Source: Komagataeibacter kakiaceti JCM 25156
GTDB lineage: Bacteria > Pseudomonadota > Alphaproteobacteria > Acetobacterales > Acetobacteraceae
NCBI RefSeq assembly: GCF_000613305.1
Contig: NZ_BAIO01000001.1
Location: 36,731-100,730, forward strand
DNA: 64,000 nt
Direction of reading: 5' to 3'
Position numbers and translations under genes: made by a program
Shown here: positions 36,096 to 45,393 of the stretch, in pieces
Layout: each line of letters opens with the position of its first letter
Position numbering within the stretch: the stretch's first letter is position 1
The notes under the pieces: model-generated
Told to the model about the DNA's origin: nothing
Databases searched by the model: none
What the model saw: the letters and a program-made list of their open reading frames with translations, nothing else

Positions 36096-36875
36096 TTGAC
36101 ATATCCGTCTTTTACGGGACGTGCCGCCAGAACCGGGGTTCTTTTTGCCTGTATCGGGGCTGTTGTTGCCCTGGCGGCCATGCCGACGCTGGCGCATGCC
36201 CAGTCCCTGACGGTCGATCTTGGAAAAGGGATGGGCGACGCGGGCACGACCAGCCGCCTGATCCAGCTCACGGCTCTCATCACCATTCTTTCGCTGGCGC
36301 CCAGTCTGCTGGTCATGGTGACCGCGTTTACGCGGATCATTATTGTCCTGTCCCTGCTGCGCGGTGCGATCGGGGCGCAGGGCACGCCCCCCAATACGGT
36401 ACTGATCGGGCTTGGGCTATTCCTGACATTTTTCGTCATGCAGCCCGTTCTTGAACAGTCATGGGTTCAGGGAATTTCCCCCATGATGGATGGCCGTGTG
36501 AGTGAAATGGAAGGTCTGGCGGCGGCGGCGGAGCCTTTCCGGGGGTTCATGCTGGCGAATGCCCGGCCTGCTGATCTCACCACGTTCCTGCATCTTGCAA
36601 ACGTAGCCCCACCGACCACACCGGCCGCCATGCCGTGGCGCGTGCTCATACCGGCGTTCATGATTGGTGAACTGAGCCGGGGCTTCGAGATGGGCTTCCT
36701 GCTCTACCTGCCGTTTCTTGTCATTGATATTGTGACATCCAGCGTTCTCATGAGCCTTGGCATGATGATGCTGCCACCGGCTACCATTTCGCTGCCATTC
36801 AAGCTGATTTTCTTCGTGATGGTCGATGGATGGCAGATGGTGGCGGGCGGACTGGTCAGAAGTTTCGGTGGCTGA
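36096..36875 (+). CDS. fliP: Flagellar export gate protein FliP
   Basis: About 259 residues from TTG 36096, which has GGAG eight bases upstream. No in-frame ATG lies close to the signal sequence, so a TTG start is the best reading. A cleavable signal (FACIGAVVALAAMPTLAHAQ) precedes the FliP core: LAPSLLVMVTAFTRIIIVLS, GTPPNTVLIGLGLFLTFFVM, LIPAFMIGELSRGFEMGFLL and FLVIDIVTSSVLMSLGMMML. Last gene of the fliF-P operon; convergent with flgH. Confidence 0.92.
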   Translation: MTYPSFTGRAARTGVLFACIGAVVALAAMPTLAHAQSLTVDLGKGMGDAGTTSRLIQLTALITILSLAPSLLVMVTAFTRIIIVLSLLRGAIGAQGTPPNTVLIGLGLFLTFFVMQPVLEQSWVQGISPMMDGRVSEMEGLAAAAEPFRGFMLANARPADLTTFLHLANVAPPTTPAAMPWRVLIPAFMIGELSRGFEMGFLLYLPFLVIDIVTSSVLMSLGMMMLPPATISLPFKLIFFVMVDGWQMVAGGLVRSFGG

Positions 36876-36995
36876 GGACGCTACACGGCGGGCAATATCC
36901 TGACATATGGACGCAGGCAGCCCGTTCAGATCAGGATGTGGCGATGGCTACCCTGATCCGGAGCTTTCCCGCCCCCAGTACACGCCAACTTCGGA

Positions 36996-37748
36996 TCAGA
37001 ACGGCAGAACGCTATCAAGCACCTGCTGGCCATATCGCGGCGTCTGGATCTTGGTAAGCTGGCCCCGGCCGCCGTAAGAGATTCTCGCCTCGGCAATCCT
37101 GTCATGGGTCACGGTATTATCTTCCAGAATGTCCTGGGGCCTGACGACACCACTGACCAGAAGCTGGCGCAGCTCACCATTGATCCGGACTTCCTGACGG
37201 GCGACGACCACAAAGTTGCCGTTCGGAAGGACCTGGGTAATCGTTCCGGCCAGGGTCAGGGTGACGGTCTCGTTCCTTCGGATCGAGCCTGCGGCAAGAT
37301 TGGCGCTGGCGCTACTCGTGCTGAGCGCATCCGAGTTGGTCAGGTGAGATACCCCCTTCCCCTTGAAACCAAAGAGGCTGGGAATACCGAAATCCTCTGA
37401 CCCGCTGCCGCTGGCGGATGTATCGTCCGTCAGGGCGGCGTTATCGGCGATCTCGACCTTGATGGTAAGAAGGTCGCCAGCCTGCGAGGCCCGCTGATCC
37501 TTGAAGAAGGCCCGGCTTCCCGGCCGCCACAGGCTTCCGACTTCGGTCGGTGGGGCCTGAAGGGGTGGCATGGGCATGGTCACGGGCCGATAATCAGGCG
37601 CCTGTGTCGGGTCGGATGTTTTGGTCATGCGGGGCGGATGGCCCATCTCGCTGATTTCCGACAGGCCTGAACACCCGGACAGGCACAGCAACCCGGTCAT
37701 TATCGCGCCAGACAGGCGGTGTTTGGTCAAGAGAGTTCTCCAGATCAT
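36996..37748 (-). CDS. flgH: Flagellar L-ring protein FlgH
   Basis: 250 residues with a lipoprotein signal ending LLCLSGCSG, so an outer-membrane lipoprotein. The FlgH core is clear: GSLWRPGSRAFFKDQRASQA, GDLLTIKVEIADNAAL and LPNGNFVVVARQEVRINGEL. It forms the L-ring with FlgI's P-ring. flgA lies 6 bp upstream. Confidence 0.93.
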   Translation of the reverse strand: MIWRTLLTKHRLSGAIMTGLLCLSGCSGLSEISEMGHPPRMTKTSDPTQAPDYRPVTMPMPPLQAPPTEVGSLWRPGSRAFFKDQRASQAGDLLTIKVEIADNAALTDDTSASGSGSEDFGIPSLFGFKGKGVSHLTNSDALSTSSASANLAAGSIRRNETVTLTLAGTITQVLPNGNFVVVARQEVRINGELRQLLVSGVVRPQDILEDNTVTHDRIAEARISYGGRGQLTKIQTPRYGQQVLDSVLPF

Positions 37749-37754
37749 TATCGG

Positions 37755-38777
37755 TTACCGGAGCGATAAATTCGCCCGCGTATTTGCGCGGCTGGATGTG
37801 GCCAGACGGCGTAACGTGTTCGGATCGGAAGGAACCGCGGCCGATCCGGTCTCGATCTCGATCTGTGACGGCCCTGCCACCCGGCCGGTCACAACCATAT
37901 TGCTCGACAGATTGAGGGCCCTCACGTACTGACCGGCCCCGCCGTCTTCCAGAGCTTTTCCAGTCGCCGTCAGCCGAATTCCGGGCACGATGTAAACGAT
38001 CAGGATGGGATCGCCCTTATGCATGAGGATGGTCCGGTGCAGATCGCGGTCCAGAACAGGCTCTCCGGTCGTGGCATCATGCAGGAGCGTCATGCCATCC
38101 ACCTCGGTTTCATCGGTGAATATCCTTCCCGATGTGTATTCGGTGCTGGACTCCCCGATACGTACATCCTGTGGTGAGATCACCGATCCCGCGGCCATGG
38201 GGTGGGAAAAGACAAGCGTGGTCTGTGAGGCATGGACGGTCCCGATCAGCAGGAATGAATCCTGCGTGACATCCCCGATGGGATGGGTCCGGTAGACCGT
38301 GGCCGAAAAACGCCCGGATTTCTGGTCCCAGTCCACATCGGTCATGATGACCGGATTACGGTCATCCGGTGCGACGATCATGGGATGAAAGTCGACAAGA
38401 TCAATGGAAACAGGGCCGCTGCCAACGTCGGGCACGCTTTTCCTTATCAGGTCGATAAAAAAATCCCTGTCCAGGACACGGCCTGAACGTGTGACTGTCG
38501 CCAGCGCCGATGGCGACTGGTCAAGCCAGTCAACGCCATACTGATCGGCAATGGCGATCAACTGCCGCCCGCCCACATGGATGCTGCCACCCGGGGCCGG
38601 GGCCGGTCCCAGCACGCGGTCCTGACCGGGATCCAGATCGGCAAACAGATCCGACAGTTTTACATTATCGGTAGTGACGATAGAGGTGTTCCGCAGCGTT
38701 GCCGCCGATCCGCCTGAAATGTGTAAAGTCACGATGCCCGCGGCGATCGCTACGGCGACTGCTGCCCGCACGCGCAT
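37755..38777 (-). CDS. flgA: P-ring assembly chaperone FlgA
   Basis: 340 residues with a signal peptide (AAVAVAIAAGIVTLHISGGS). The C-terminal SAF domain contains AAGSVISPQDVRIGESSTEY, a LLHDATTGEPVLDRDL block and the final LTATGKALEDGGAGQYVRAL, matching FlgA. It guides FlgI polymerisation in the periplasm. Longer than E. coli FlgA, as is usual in alphaproteobacteria. It lies 1 bp from flgG. Confidence 0.9.
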   Translation of the reverse strand: MRVRAAVAVAIAAGIVTLHISGGSAATLRNTSIVTTDNVKLSDLFADLDPGQDRVLGPAPAPGGSIHVGGRQLIAIADQYGVDWLDQSPSALATVTRSGRVLDRDFFIDLIRKSVPDVGSGPVSIDLVDFHPMIVAPDDRNPVIMTDVDWDQKSGRFSATVYRTHPIGDVTQDSFLLIGTVHASQTTLVFSHPMAAGSVISPQDVRIGESSTEYTSGRIFTDETEVDGMTLLHDATTGEPVLDRDLHRTILMHKGDPILIVYIVPGIRLTATGKALEDGGAGQYVRALNLSSNMVVTGRVAGPSQIEIETGSAAVPSDPNTLRRLATSSRANTRANLSLR

Positions 38778-38778
38778 G

Positions 38779-39567
38779 TTATTTCAGGTTTGTCAGCGTC
38801 TGAAGCATTTCATCGGAAGCGGTGATGACCTTGCTGTTCATTTCATATGCACGCTGGGCGGTGATGAGATCCGTGATTTCGGTCACCACGTTGACGTTGG
38901 ATTCTTCCACAAAACCCTGACGGATGGACCCGAACCCCGTGCTCTGCGGGGTGCCGGTGATCGGGTCACCGGATGATGTCGTGGCCTCGAACAGGTTCTG
39001 ACCCATCGCGGCCAGACCATTCTCGTTCTGGAAGGTGATGAGCTGGATCTGACCGGCAACCTGCGCCGTTGTCGTGCCCGACACGGTGTACTGAACCTGC
39101 CCGGTCTGATCCACCGTGATGTTTTCGGCGTTGTTCGGCAGGGAAATATCGGGGCTGAGGGGATAGCCATCCGCCGTAACGATGGTGCCGTCATCCGACA
39201 GGGAGAAGGTGCCGTCACGGGTATAGGCATATTCACCCGAGGGCAGCGTCACACGGAAATAGCCCCGGCCCTCGATGGCCAGATCGAGCGCGTTGCTGGT
39301 CTGCTCAAGCGTGCCCTGTTCGTTGATCCGGTAAATCCCCGCGGTGCGGACACCAAGACCGATCTGGGCGCCAGCCGGCACAAGGTCGCCCGTATCGGAA
39401 CTCATGGTTCCGACACGGCGGAGATCCTGATAGATGAGATCCTGAAATTCGGCACGACGGCGCTTGTAGCCCGTGGTCGTCATGTTGGCGATGTTGTTGG
39501 AAATCGTCTCAACATTCGCGGTCTGGGCCTGCATGCCCGTACCGGCGATATCAAGGGAACGCATCAT
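38779..39567 (-). CDS. flgG: Distal rod protein FlgG
   Basis: 262 residues starting MMRSLDIAGTGMQAQTANVE with the rod signature ISNNIANMTTTGYKRRRAEF. The core IEGRGYFRVTLPSGEYAYTR and the C-terminus VEESNVNVVTEITDLITAQR followed by AYEMNSKVITASDEM are typical. Start ATG 39567, or the next ATG at 39564. First gene of flgG-flgA-flgH, divergent from flgF. Confidence 0.94.
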   Translation of the reverse strand: MMRSLDIAGTGMQAQTANVETISNNIANMTTTGYKRRRAEFQDLIYQDLRRVGTMSSDTGDLVPAGAQIGLGVRTAGIYRINEQGTLEQTSNALDLAIEGRGYFRVTLPSGEYAYTRDGTFSLSDDGTIVTADGYPLSPDISLPNNAENITVDQTGQVQYTVSGTTTAQVAGQIQLITFQNENGLAAMGQNLFEATTSSGDPITGTPQSTGFGSIRQGFVEESNVNVVTEITDLITAQRAYEMNSKVITASDEMLQTLTNLK

Positions 39568-39929
39568 GGGCGGACAGGCCTCCGGGGTGTGCTGCACTTT
39601 TCATGGCCATCCATCACGATCATCGACGATGGAATGACATGCCATGCATATATAGCCGGATCACATCCGCGCCATGCATGCTTGAGATACAGGTAAAACC
39701 ACGTTACGGTCATGGCAAGGCATTTTCTGAAAAGATGGGTACCGGATTGACGCCGGCAGGATGTGGATATGCAGGCATGCCTGGAATCTTGCCGTTCCGT
39801 CGCTGATCCAATATCATTGCCCGATCGCCAGAATTTCACGGCGCGCCCGTTGTGGCGCGGCAGCCGGGACGGGCTGGCGTGGTGATCGGCCGCTTGTCGT
39901 AAACGCGTGCCCCTGCTGGAGACAGACGC
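39568..39929. other. Divergent intergenic region flgG / flgF
   Basis: 362 bp carrying the promoters of both rod operons. No gene or recognisable sigma-factor site is visible. Confidence 0.4.
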
Positions 39930-40673
39930 TTGGAGAACACGACATATATCGCCCTGTCGCGTATCGATACGCTGACACGTGCTCTCGATGTGGCCGCCTC
40001 GAACCTGGCCAACGCCAATACGGACGGGTTCAAGGCGACACGGCAGATTTTCTCGGACTACCTCGTTCACCAGAAGGGCAGCCATGAAGTGCCCGGGGGC
40101 CGGGACGAGGCGTTCACGCAGGATCTGGCCACCTACCAGGACCATATGCAGGGGGCATTGCGGCAGACGGGAAACCTGACGGATTTCGCCATCAATGGCG
40201 AAGGCTACTTTTCCGTACGTACGGCGCAGGGCGTGCGGCTGACCCGTAATGGGCAGTTCCACCGCCGGGTGGATGGAACGATTGTCGATGGAGCCGGGAA
40301 CCCCCTTCTTGACCGGCAGGGCCAGAATATCGTGGTCGCGCAGCAGGATGATATCGTATCGGTCGCATCGGACGGAACAATATCGACCGAAGATGGACGA
40401 ATCGCGAACATTGGCATCGTAACCGTTGACAACCTTAACACCCTGCAGCCGGAAGGTGACTATCTGCTCAAGCCCACGACCCGTACCCATGCCGTGGCGC
40501 AGACGGAAATACGGCAGAGGATGCTTGAATCCAGCAACGTGAATTCCATCAGCGAAACCACGCGTATGGTCGAGATCCAGCGCGATTACGACCTGAATTT
40601 CCAGCTCGTGCAGACGGAATCCACCCGTTACATGAACGCGATCGACAAGATCACCGCCCAGCCGAGCACCTGA
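39930..40673 (+). CDS. flgF: Rod protein FlgF
   Basis: 247 residues from TTG 39930, preceded by GGAG. The N-terminus IALSRIDTLTRALDVAASNL followed by ANANTDGFKA is the rod D0 signature. INGEGYFSVRTAQGVRLTRN and the C-terminal SSNVNSISETTRMVEIQRDY followed by DLNFQLVQTES match FlgF. No ATG is available in the first 70 residues, so the TTG is likely genuine. Confidence 0.92.
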   Translation: MENTTYIALSRIDTLTRALDVAASNLANANTDGFKATRQIFSDYLVHQKGSHEVPGGRDEAFTQDLATYQDHMQGALRQTGNLTDFAINGEGYFSVRTAQGVRLTRNGQFHRRVDGTIVDGAGNPLLDRQGQNIVVAQQDDIVSVASDGTISTEDGRIANIGIVTVDNLNTLQPEGDYLLKPTTRTHAVAQTEIRQRMLESSNVNSISETTRMVEIQRDYDLNFQLVQTESTRYMNAIDKITAQPST

Positions 40674-40845
40674 TACGGGCGTATCGTTTTCAAAGCAGGC
40701 CGATATATGGGTAATCCGGCCTGTCTTCCCCTGCTTTCCAAGCGCCGCCAGAATGCAATAGGCCTTGTAATCAGCCCTGCCGCCCGGCATACATTGGTCT
40801 GGTTACATGGGAATACATGGCCGTGACCGGCGTGCGGGGAATGAC

Positions 40846-42390
40846 ATGGATCTGGGATCATCGCTATCAATAGCCAATAGCGGACTGAGCGCGATTGATT
40901 ATGAGCTGGCCGTAACGTCCCAGAACGTTTCCAATTCGGGAACGTCGGGATATGTCAGCGAAACGGCCAATGTCTCCTCGGCCGTGGCGGGTAACAGCGG
41001 AACAGGTGTCCGGGTCGCCGCGACGACCCTGAATGTGAACACGGCGCTGCAGACCGCGCTGTACAACCAGAATGCCCAGGTCGCCTCCTATACGGCGACA
41101 AGCAACTCGCTTGCCGCTGTCTCGGCCCTTCAGGGTTCGACATCGGCGGATTCAGGCAGCACGGATACGCTTTCCGACCTGATCGGTAATGTACAGAGCG
41201 CCCTGACGACACTGACCTCGACCCCGCTGGACAGTTCCGCCCAGGCGAGCGTCATCTCCAGTGCGCAGTCCCTCACCTCCTCCATCAATACGCTTTCCAC
41301 GACCTACACACAGCAGCGCCAGAGCGCGGAAGACAACGTGGTTTCCACGGTCTCCACCATCAATTCGGATCTGACGAATATCGGCGCGCTGTCCAAGCAG
41401 ATCATGAGCCTCAAGGCGAGTGGCGCGGATACGGCCGATCTGGAGAACCAGCGCCTCGGGATCATGACCGACCTGTCTTCCGAACTGTCGGTGACATTTT
41501 CCGAAACCTCGAATGGCGACATGGTTGTCCGGACCGCGGACGGGACCGAGCTTCCCACCCGTCCGGACCAGATGGGGCAGAGCGATACGAGCGTTACCCT
41601 TCCCAGTTCGACATGGCCACTCTCCACGTCCGATATGTCCCTCACAACAGCGGATTACTACAGCGCCGGAGACTCCTCCTCGCAGATTCCCGGGATTACG
41701 CTGGGGGGTAAGGACATCACCTCCCACCTTACGGGCGGGACGCTGGGGGCGAACATCACGCTGCGCGATGTGACCTATCCACAGATGCAGGCCCAGCTTG
41801 ACTCACTCTCTTCCACGCTGGCCACACGGTTCAACAGCGCCGGGCTTGAGCTGTTCACGGATGGAACCGGTAATCTGCCGTCATCCAATACGACACAGGA
41901 AACCCCGGCGGGCATAGTTGGCCTGTCATCGACGCTGAGCGTCAATTCGACATATGTGGATACCCCTTCAAAGCTGACAACAGATAGCAGCACGGGGACG
42001 ACGGGCGATATAACTGCCATTACCAATGTCCTGAGCACGGCATTCGGAACCAGCACGGATGATGTGAGCGGCAGCCTGGAGGCGCCGTCTGCTGATCTGG
42101 GGCCGACGGGATCGTTGTCCACCGGATATTCGGGAACGCAGGGTCTGGTTGCCCTGGCGACCTCCCTCACATCCAATCAGGCATCGACCATTTCTCAGGC
42201 CACTGATGGCCTAACCTCTGCCACATCGGTCCAGACGACATTGCAGACCAGTGTCTCCAATGTTTCCGGCGTGAACGTGGATAATGAAATGTCAAAGATT
42301 GTCTCACTGCAGAATGCCTATACCGCCAATGCCAAGGTCATAACCGCAGTACAGTCGATGTTCACCGCACTACTCGACGCGATCGACTAG
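40846..42390 (+). CDS. flgK: Hook-filament junction protein FlgK (HAP1)
   Basis: 514 residues from ATG 40846. The N-terminus LGSSLSIANSGLSAIDYELA and TSQNVSNSGTSGYVSETANV and the C-terminal GVNVDNEMSKIVSLQNAYTA followed by NAKVITAVQSMFTALLDAID are diagnostic. The LENQRLGIMTDLSSELSVTF block is the FlgK-specific middle. It is 20 bp from flgL downstream. Confidence 0.93.
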   Translation: MDLGSSLSIANSGLSAIDYELAVTSQNVSNSGTSGYVSETANVSSAVAGNSGTGVRVAATTLNVNTALQTALYNQNAQVASYTATSNSLAAVSALQGSTSADSGSTDTLSDLIGNVQSALTTLTSTPLDSSAQASVISSAQSLTSSINTLSTTYTQQRQSAEDNVVSTVSTINSDLTNIGALSKQIMSLKASGADTADLENQRLGIMTDLSSELSVTFSETSNGDMVVRTADGTELPTRPDQMGQSDTSVTLPSSTWPLSTSDMSLTTADYYSAGDSSSQIPGITLGGKDITSHLTGGTLGANITLRDVTYPQMQAQLDSLSSTLATRFNSAGLELFTDGTGNLPSSNTTQETPAGIVGLSSTLSVNSTYVDTPSKLTTDSSTGTTGDITAITNVLSTAFGTSTDDVSGSLEAPSADLGPTGSLSTGYSGTQGLVALATSLTSNQASTISQATDGLTSATSVQTTLQTSVSNVSGVNVDNEMSKIVSLQNAYTANAKVITAVQSMFTALLDAID

Positions 42391-42410
42391 GCAGGGAGGG
42401 AAAGACAGTC

Positions 42411-43505
42411 ATGAGCACTTCCGTAGGGCAATATGGTGATTCCGGCGCGTTTCTGATCCTCGACGCCGGGATCGACAGTATGACACAGACCCAGGAGACC
42501 CTTTCGTGGGAGACTTCGGCGGGTACGCTGTCGGAAACCTATGCCGGGCTTGGTTCGAACCGGACCGCCGCCCTGAGCATCACCCCCCAGATTACGCAGG
42601 TTGCGGCCTGGCAGAGTAACATCACCACCGCGCAGAACAGCCTGACCGTCTCGTCCACTGCGCTCAACCAGATCGTTTCCCTGGCCCAGACCCTGGATAC
42701 GAATATTCTCAGCATCACCGGATCCTCAACGAGTTCCACGGTCTCGTCCGTAGCCACCGAGGCCCAGTCCGCGCTGACGGATCTTGCCACCACACTCAAT
42801 ACTTCGGACGGTACGGGGTACGTCTTTGCCGGGCAGGATTCAACCGAACCCCCGATCACGAACGCCAGTTCGCTTGCCAGTGGCTCACTGGCGACCGCCA
42901 TCGCCGCATCCGTCAGCACGCTCGGCACATCTGGCGCGTCATCCGTCATGACGGCGGCCACGAATGCGGCGAACAGTGACATAAGTTCGGTTTTCTCCTC
43001 CAGCCTGACCAGTCTTTCCGGGGATGAGACCATTACGGAGAAGGCGGCCTCCCTTCAGAAATCGGTTCTGACGGGGAGCAATACAGCAACCGAAGTGGGG
43101 GTTGTCGCGACACAGGGGAGTGGTCTGGCTTCGAGCTCGCCCTCCACCGGTTCTCCCATCTATGACCTGATGCGCGATATGATGGTTGTCTCTTCCATGT
43201 CTGGCATGTCGAGTTCGACCAGCGGCTATTCCGATCTGGTCAGCCAGTTGCACACGTCCCTTCAGAGCACGATTGCACAGCTTACGGATATGGAATCGTC
43301 AGTCGGTGTGACACAGGATAACCTGACCTCACAAACGACTCTCCTGTCGAGCATGCAAAGCATGATGAAAACGCAGCTTTCAAACGCACGGGATGCGGAT
43401 ATTGCCTCGGTCGCGACCCAGACATCCGCTCTCAACACCCGATTGCAGGCGTCCTATACCCTTGTCTCGGACATGAAGAACCTGTCTCTGGCGAACTATA
43501 TCTGA
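42411..43505 (+). CDS. flgL: Hook-filament junction protein FlgL (HAP3)
   Basis: 364 residues, flagellin-like but with FlgL context. The N-terminal LSETYAGLGSNRTAALSITP and the C-terminal MSSSTSGYSDLVSQLHTS and TRLQASYTLVSDMKNLSLAN segments fit the hook-associated flagellin-homologous family. A Ser/Thr-rich centre is present. A strong terminator follows the gene. Confidence 0.9.
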   Translation: MSTSVGQYGDSGAFLILDAGIDSMTQTQETLSWETSAGTLSETYAGLGSNRTAALSITPQITQVAAWQSNITTAQNSLTVSSTALNQIVSLAQTLDTNILSITGSSTSSTVSSVATEAQSALTDLATTLNTSDGTGYVFAGQDSTEPPITNASSLASGSLATAIAASVSTLGTSGASSVMTAATNAANSDISSVFSSSLTSLSGDETITEKAASLQKSVLTGSNTATEVGVVATQGSGLASSSPSTGSPIYDLMRDMMVVSSMSGMSSSTSGYSDLVSQLHTSLQSTIAQLTDMESSVGVTQDNLTSQTTLLSSMQSMMKTQLSNARDADIASVATQTSALNTRLQASYTLVSDMKNLSLANYI

Positions 43506-43519
43506 TTATTGCGGAAGTC

Positions 43520-43560
43520 TGGCCTGTCCTCTCCTGATCGGGAAAGGACAGGCCACCGAA
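43520..43560 (+). terminator. Rho-independent terminator after flgL
   Basis: A perfect 11-bp stem TGGCCTGTCCT (43520-43530) / AGGACAGGCCA (43545-43555), 14-base loop, followed by a T-rich stretch. Confidence 0.85.
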
Positions 43561-43610
43561 TTTTGCCTTTATGTGGGCATAGGTATCCGCCCCAGAAAAT
43601 CTGTACAACA

Positions 43611-43721
43611 ACAACTCATTGATAAGAAACAATAAAAGTTTTTGGGTGTCGCCTTTTTTCAAAAAGGCGACGTCTTCCTGAAGCTTTTTGAAAAAAGCTT
43701 CACCAACAACTTCCTTACCAG
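43611..43721. repeat. Intergenic hairpin repeat, copy R3 (fullest form)
   Basis: Starts TTGATAAGAAACAATAAAAG, continues with a stem GTCGCCTTTTTTCAAAAAGGCGAC region, then the hairpin AAGCTTTTTGAAAAAAGCTT and CACCAACAACTTCCTTA. It lies between convergent flgL and the lipoprotein gene. Confidence 0.88.
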
Positions 43722-44230
43722 TATCCACCGATCACATGACGCGGCTGATTGCCGCCCGGGTCGGCGTTGGACGACCACGCGCTCCAGTCCCATAAAGCCG
43801 TATCACGCCTGTTTTCTGCCGCCATCTCCCGCAAATCCAGCAAAAACTGCGAGGATTTCTTTCCCTTCGTGTTGGATGCGCTGACCAGTCCGGTCAGCGT
43901 CCGGTACGCGGCTTCCGATCCCATATAGACGCAGCCACACCCGATCGGATCGGCGTAAAGATAGATAAGCCCCGTGGGAGAGGGACGATATGTTACCTGC
44001 CCCGGGGGCAACGTGTTCATCATGGCATAGCGTGCCGTCGTATCCCCCGGATGGGCAATGAAGCCAGCCCGTGACAGTGTCGTGCCCTCGTCCAGATACG
44101 GCTTGGCTGGCGCCCCGCACCCCGCCAGACTGGCGGTGAGGAACGCGGCCATGGCCGCCGTAATGTAGCGCCGCGGTTTCCCGGCCAGGCTGTCGGAAAA
44201 CTTCTGTGGGGTGAACTGGCTGTCGGGCAT
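43715..44230 (-). CDS. Lipoprotein of unknown function in the flagellar cluster
   Basis: About 171 residues from ATG 44230, with a lipobox signal (AAMAAFLTASLAGCGAP). The mature part has GDTTARYAMMNTLPPGQVTY, YLYADPIGCGCVYMGSEAAY and a terminal WSSNADPGGNQPRHVIGGYW. I do not recognise a named family. The Cys-x-Cys pair is conserved-looking. The position between flgL and DUF1217 may be incidental. Confidence 0.65.
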   Translation of the reverse strand: MPDSQFTPQKFSDSLAGKPRRYITAAMAAFLTASLAGCGAPAKPYLDEGTTLSRAGFIAHPGDTTARYAMMNTLPPGQVTYRPSPTGLIYLYADPIGCGCVYMGSEAAYRTLTGLVSASNTKGKKSSQFLLDLREMAAENRRDTALWDWSAWSSNADPGGNQPRHVIGGYW

Positions 44231-44495
44231 GCGGGGAATGGGCCTTGATCTGGTCGGCGGGATCGCTGTCAGGAAACAGGCATCTGCTCCCACAACATGT
44301 AGTGGACAGGATACGGTAGAGAAGAATGAATAAAAAGTCCCGTCTGGGGCCGCATGGGGCAAGCCCGCCCCCCGCTGCCTGAGGTCCGTGTTCCCCTGAC
44401 GCTGACTATGTGATACGATCAGCTAAAATTTGCATGCTGATTTTTTGCCAGAGCGCCGGGTACTGCGTGCGGACCACGAATGAAGGATTGAACTG

Positions 44496-45328
44496 ATGAG
44501 CATCAGCAATGTCTCTCCAGTGTCCCTGTATCTTAGCGCCGAGAAGGATGAAGCACCGCGGCGGCGACCTATGCAAAGACGGACGCCACGGTTACCCGCG
44601 AAGTCTCCAGCTTCGAGAAGGACGCGCCCTCCATCACATCGGCGGACGGTCTTCTCAAGAATTATTCAGCATTGCAGGTGGTTCTTGGCGCCTATGGTCT
44701 CAGCTCCATTTCCGGGGAGACGGCGCTGGTCAAGGATCTGTTGACGCAGGATCCTACCTCTTCCAAATCGCTTGCGAAGTCATCGGGCAATGCGACCTGG
44801 CTCGCTTTTGCCGATGCGTTCAGCACATGGGGCTCAAATGGCGGAACGGCGAGTGCGACGCCGTTCACGTCGGATACGATCAGCTCGATCGTGTCAAAAT
44901 TCGAATACAGCGAGTACGAAGACGACGATCAGAATCAGGATACCGGGGTAGGCAACGCGCTCTATTTCACCCGGACGATGACCAGCAGCACGACCCTGTC
45001 ACAGATCATGTCGGATTCAACATTGCTGAAAGTGGTGGAGACGGTTTCCGGTTACGACCCTGACCAGTTTGGTGTGCTTGATTACGACGAGCAGGTCGCT
45101 CTGCTGAAGAACAAGGTCAACCTGACGGACTTCTCTACCTCGGACGGGATCCAGAGATATGCCGAGCAGTATCTCGCCATGCTTCAGATCAATCCGCAGA
45201 CACCGGATAAACCGACGACCATGCTGGACCTGTTTGGTGGGGATAACAGCGATGAAGGGATCATTGCGTTGTTTGACACGAATGGTTCCTCGTCCTCATC
45301 CGGCAGCATCTATTCCGGGCTCTTTTAG
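44496..45328 (+). pseudogene. DUF1217 flagellar protein, frameshifted near the N-terminus
   Basis: ATG 44496 reads MSISNVSPVSLYLSAEKDEA, then the frame breaks near 44553. The next frame continues TAAATYAKTDATVTREVSSF, ADGLLKNYSALQVVLGAYGL and, without further interruption, through VLDYDEQVALLKNKVNLTDF to 45328. The combined protein matches DUF1217, which is repeatedly found in alphaproteobacterial flagellar clusters, often near fliI or the hook genes. Function unknown; an assembly or export-substrate role is possible. fliI follows. Confidence 0.8.
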
Positions 45329-45393
45329 GTTTTGAATGACGGGACTGACATGTCCGGACCGGGGCCTGCGGGTTCCCGGTGCAGGTAACCTCA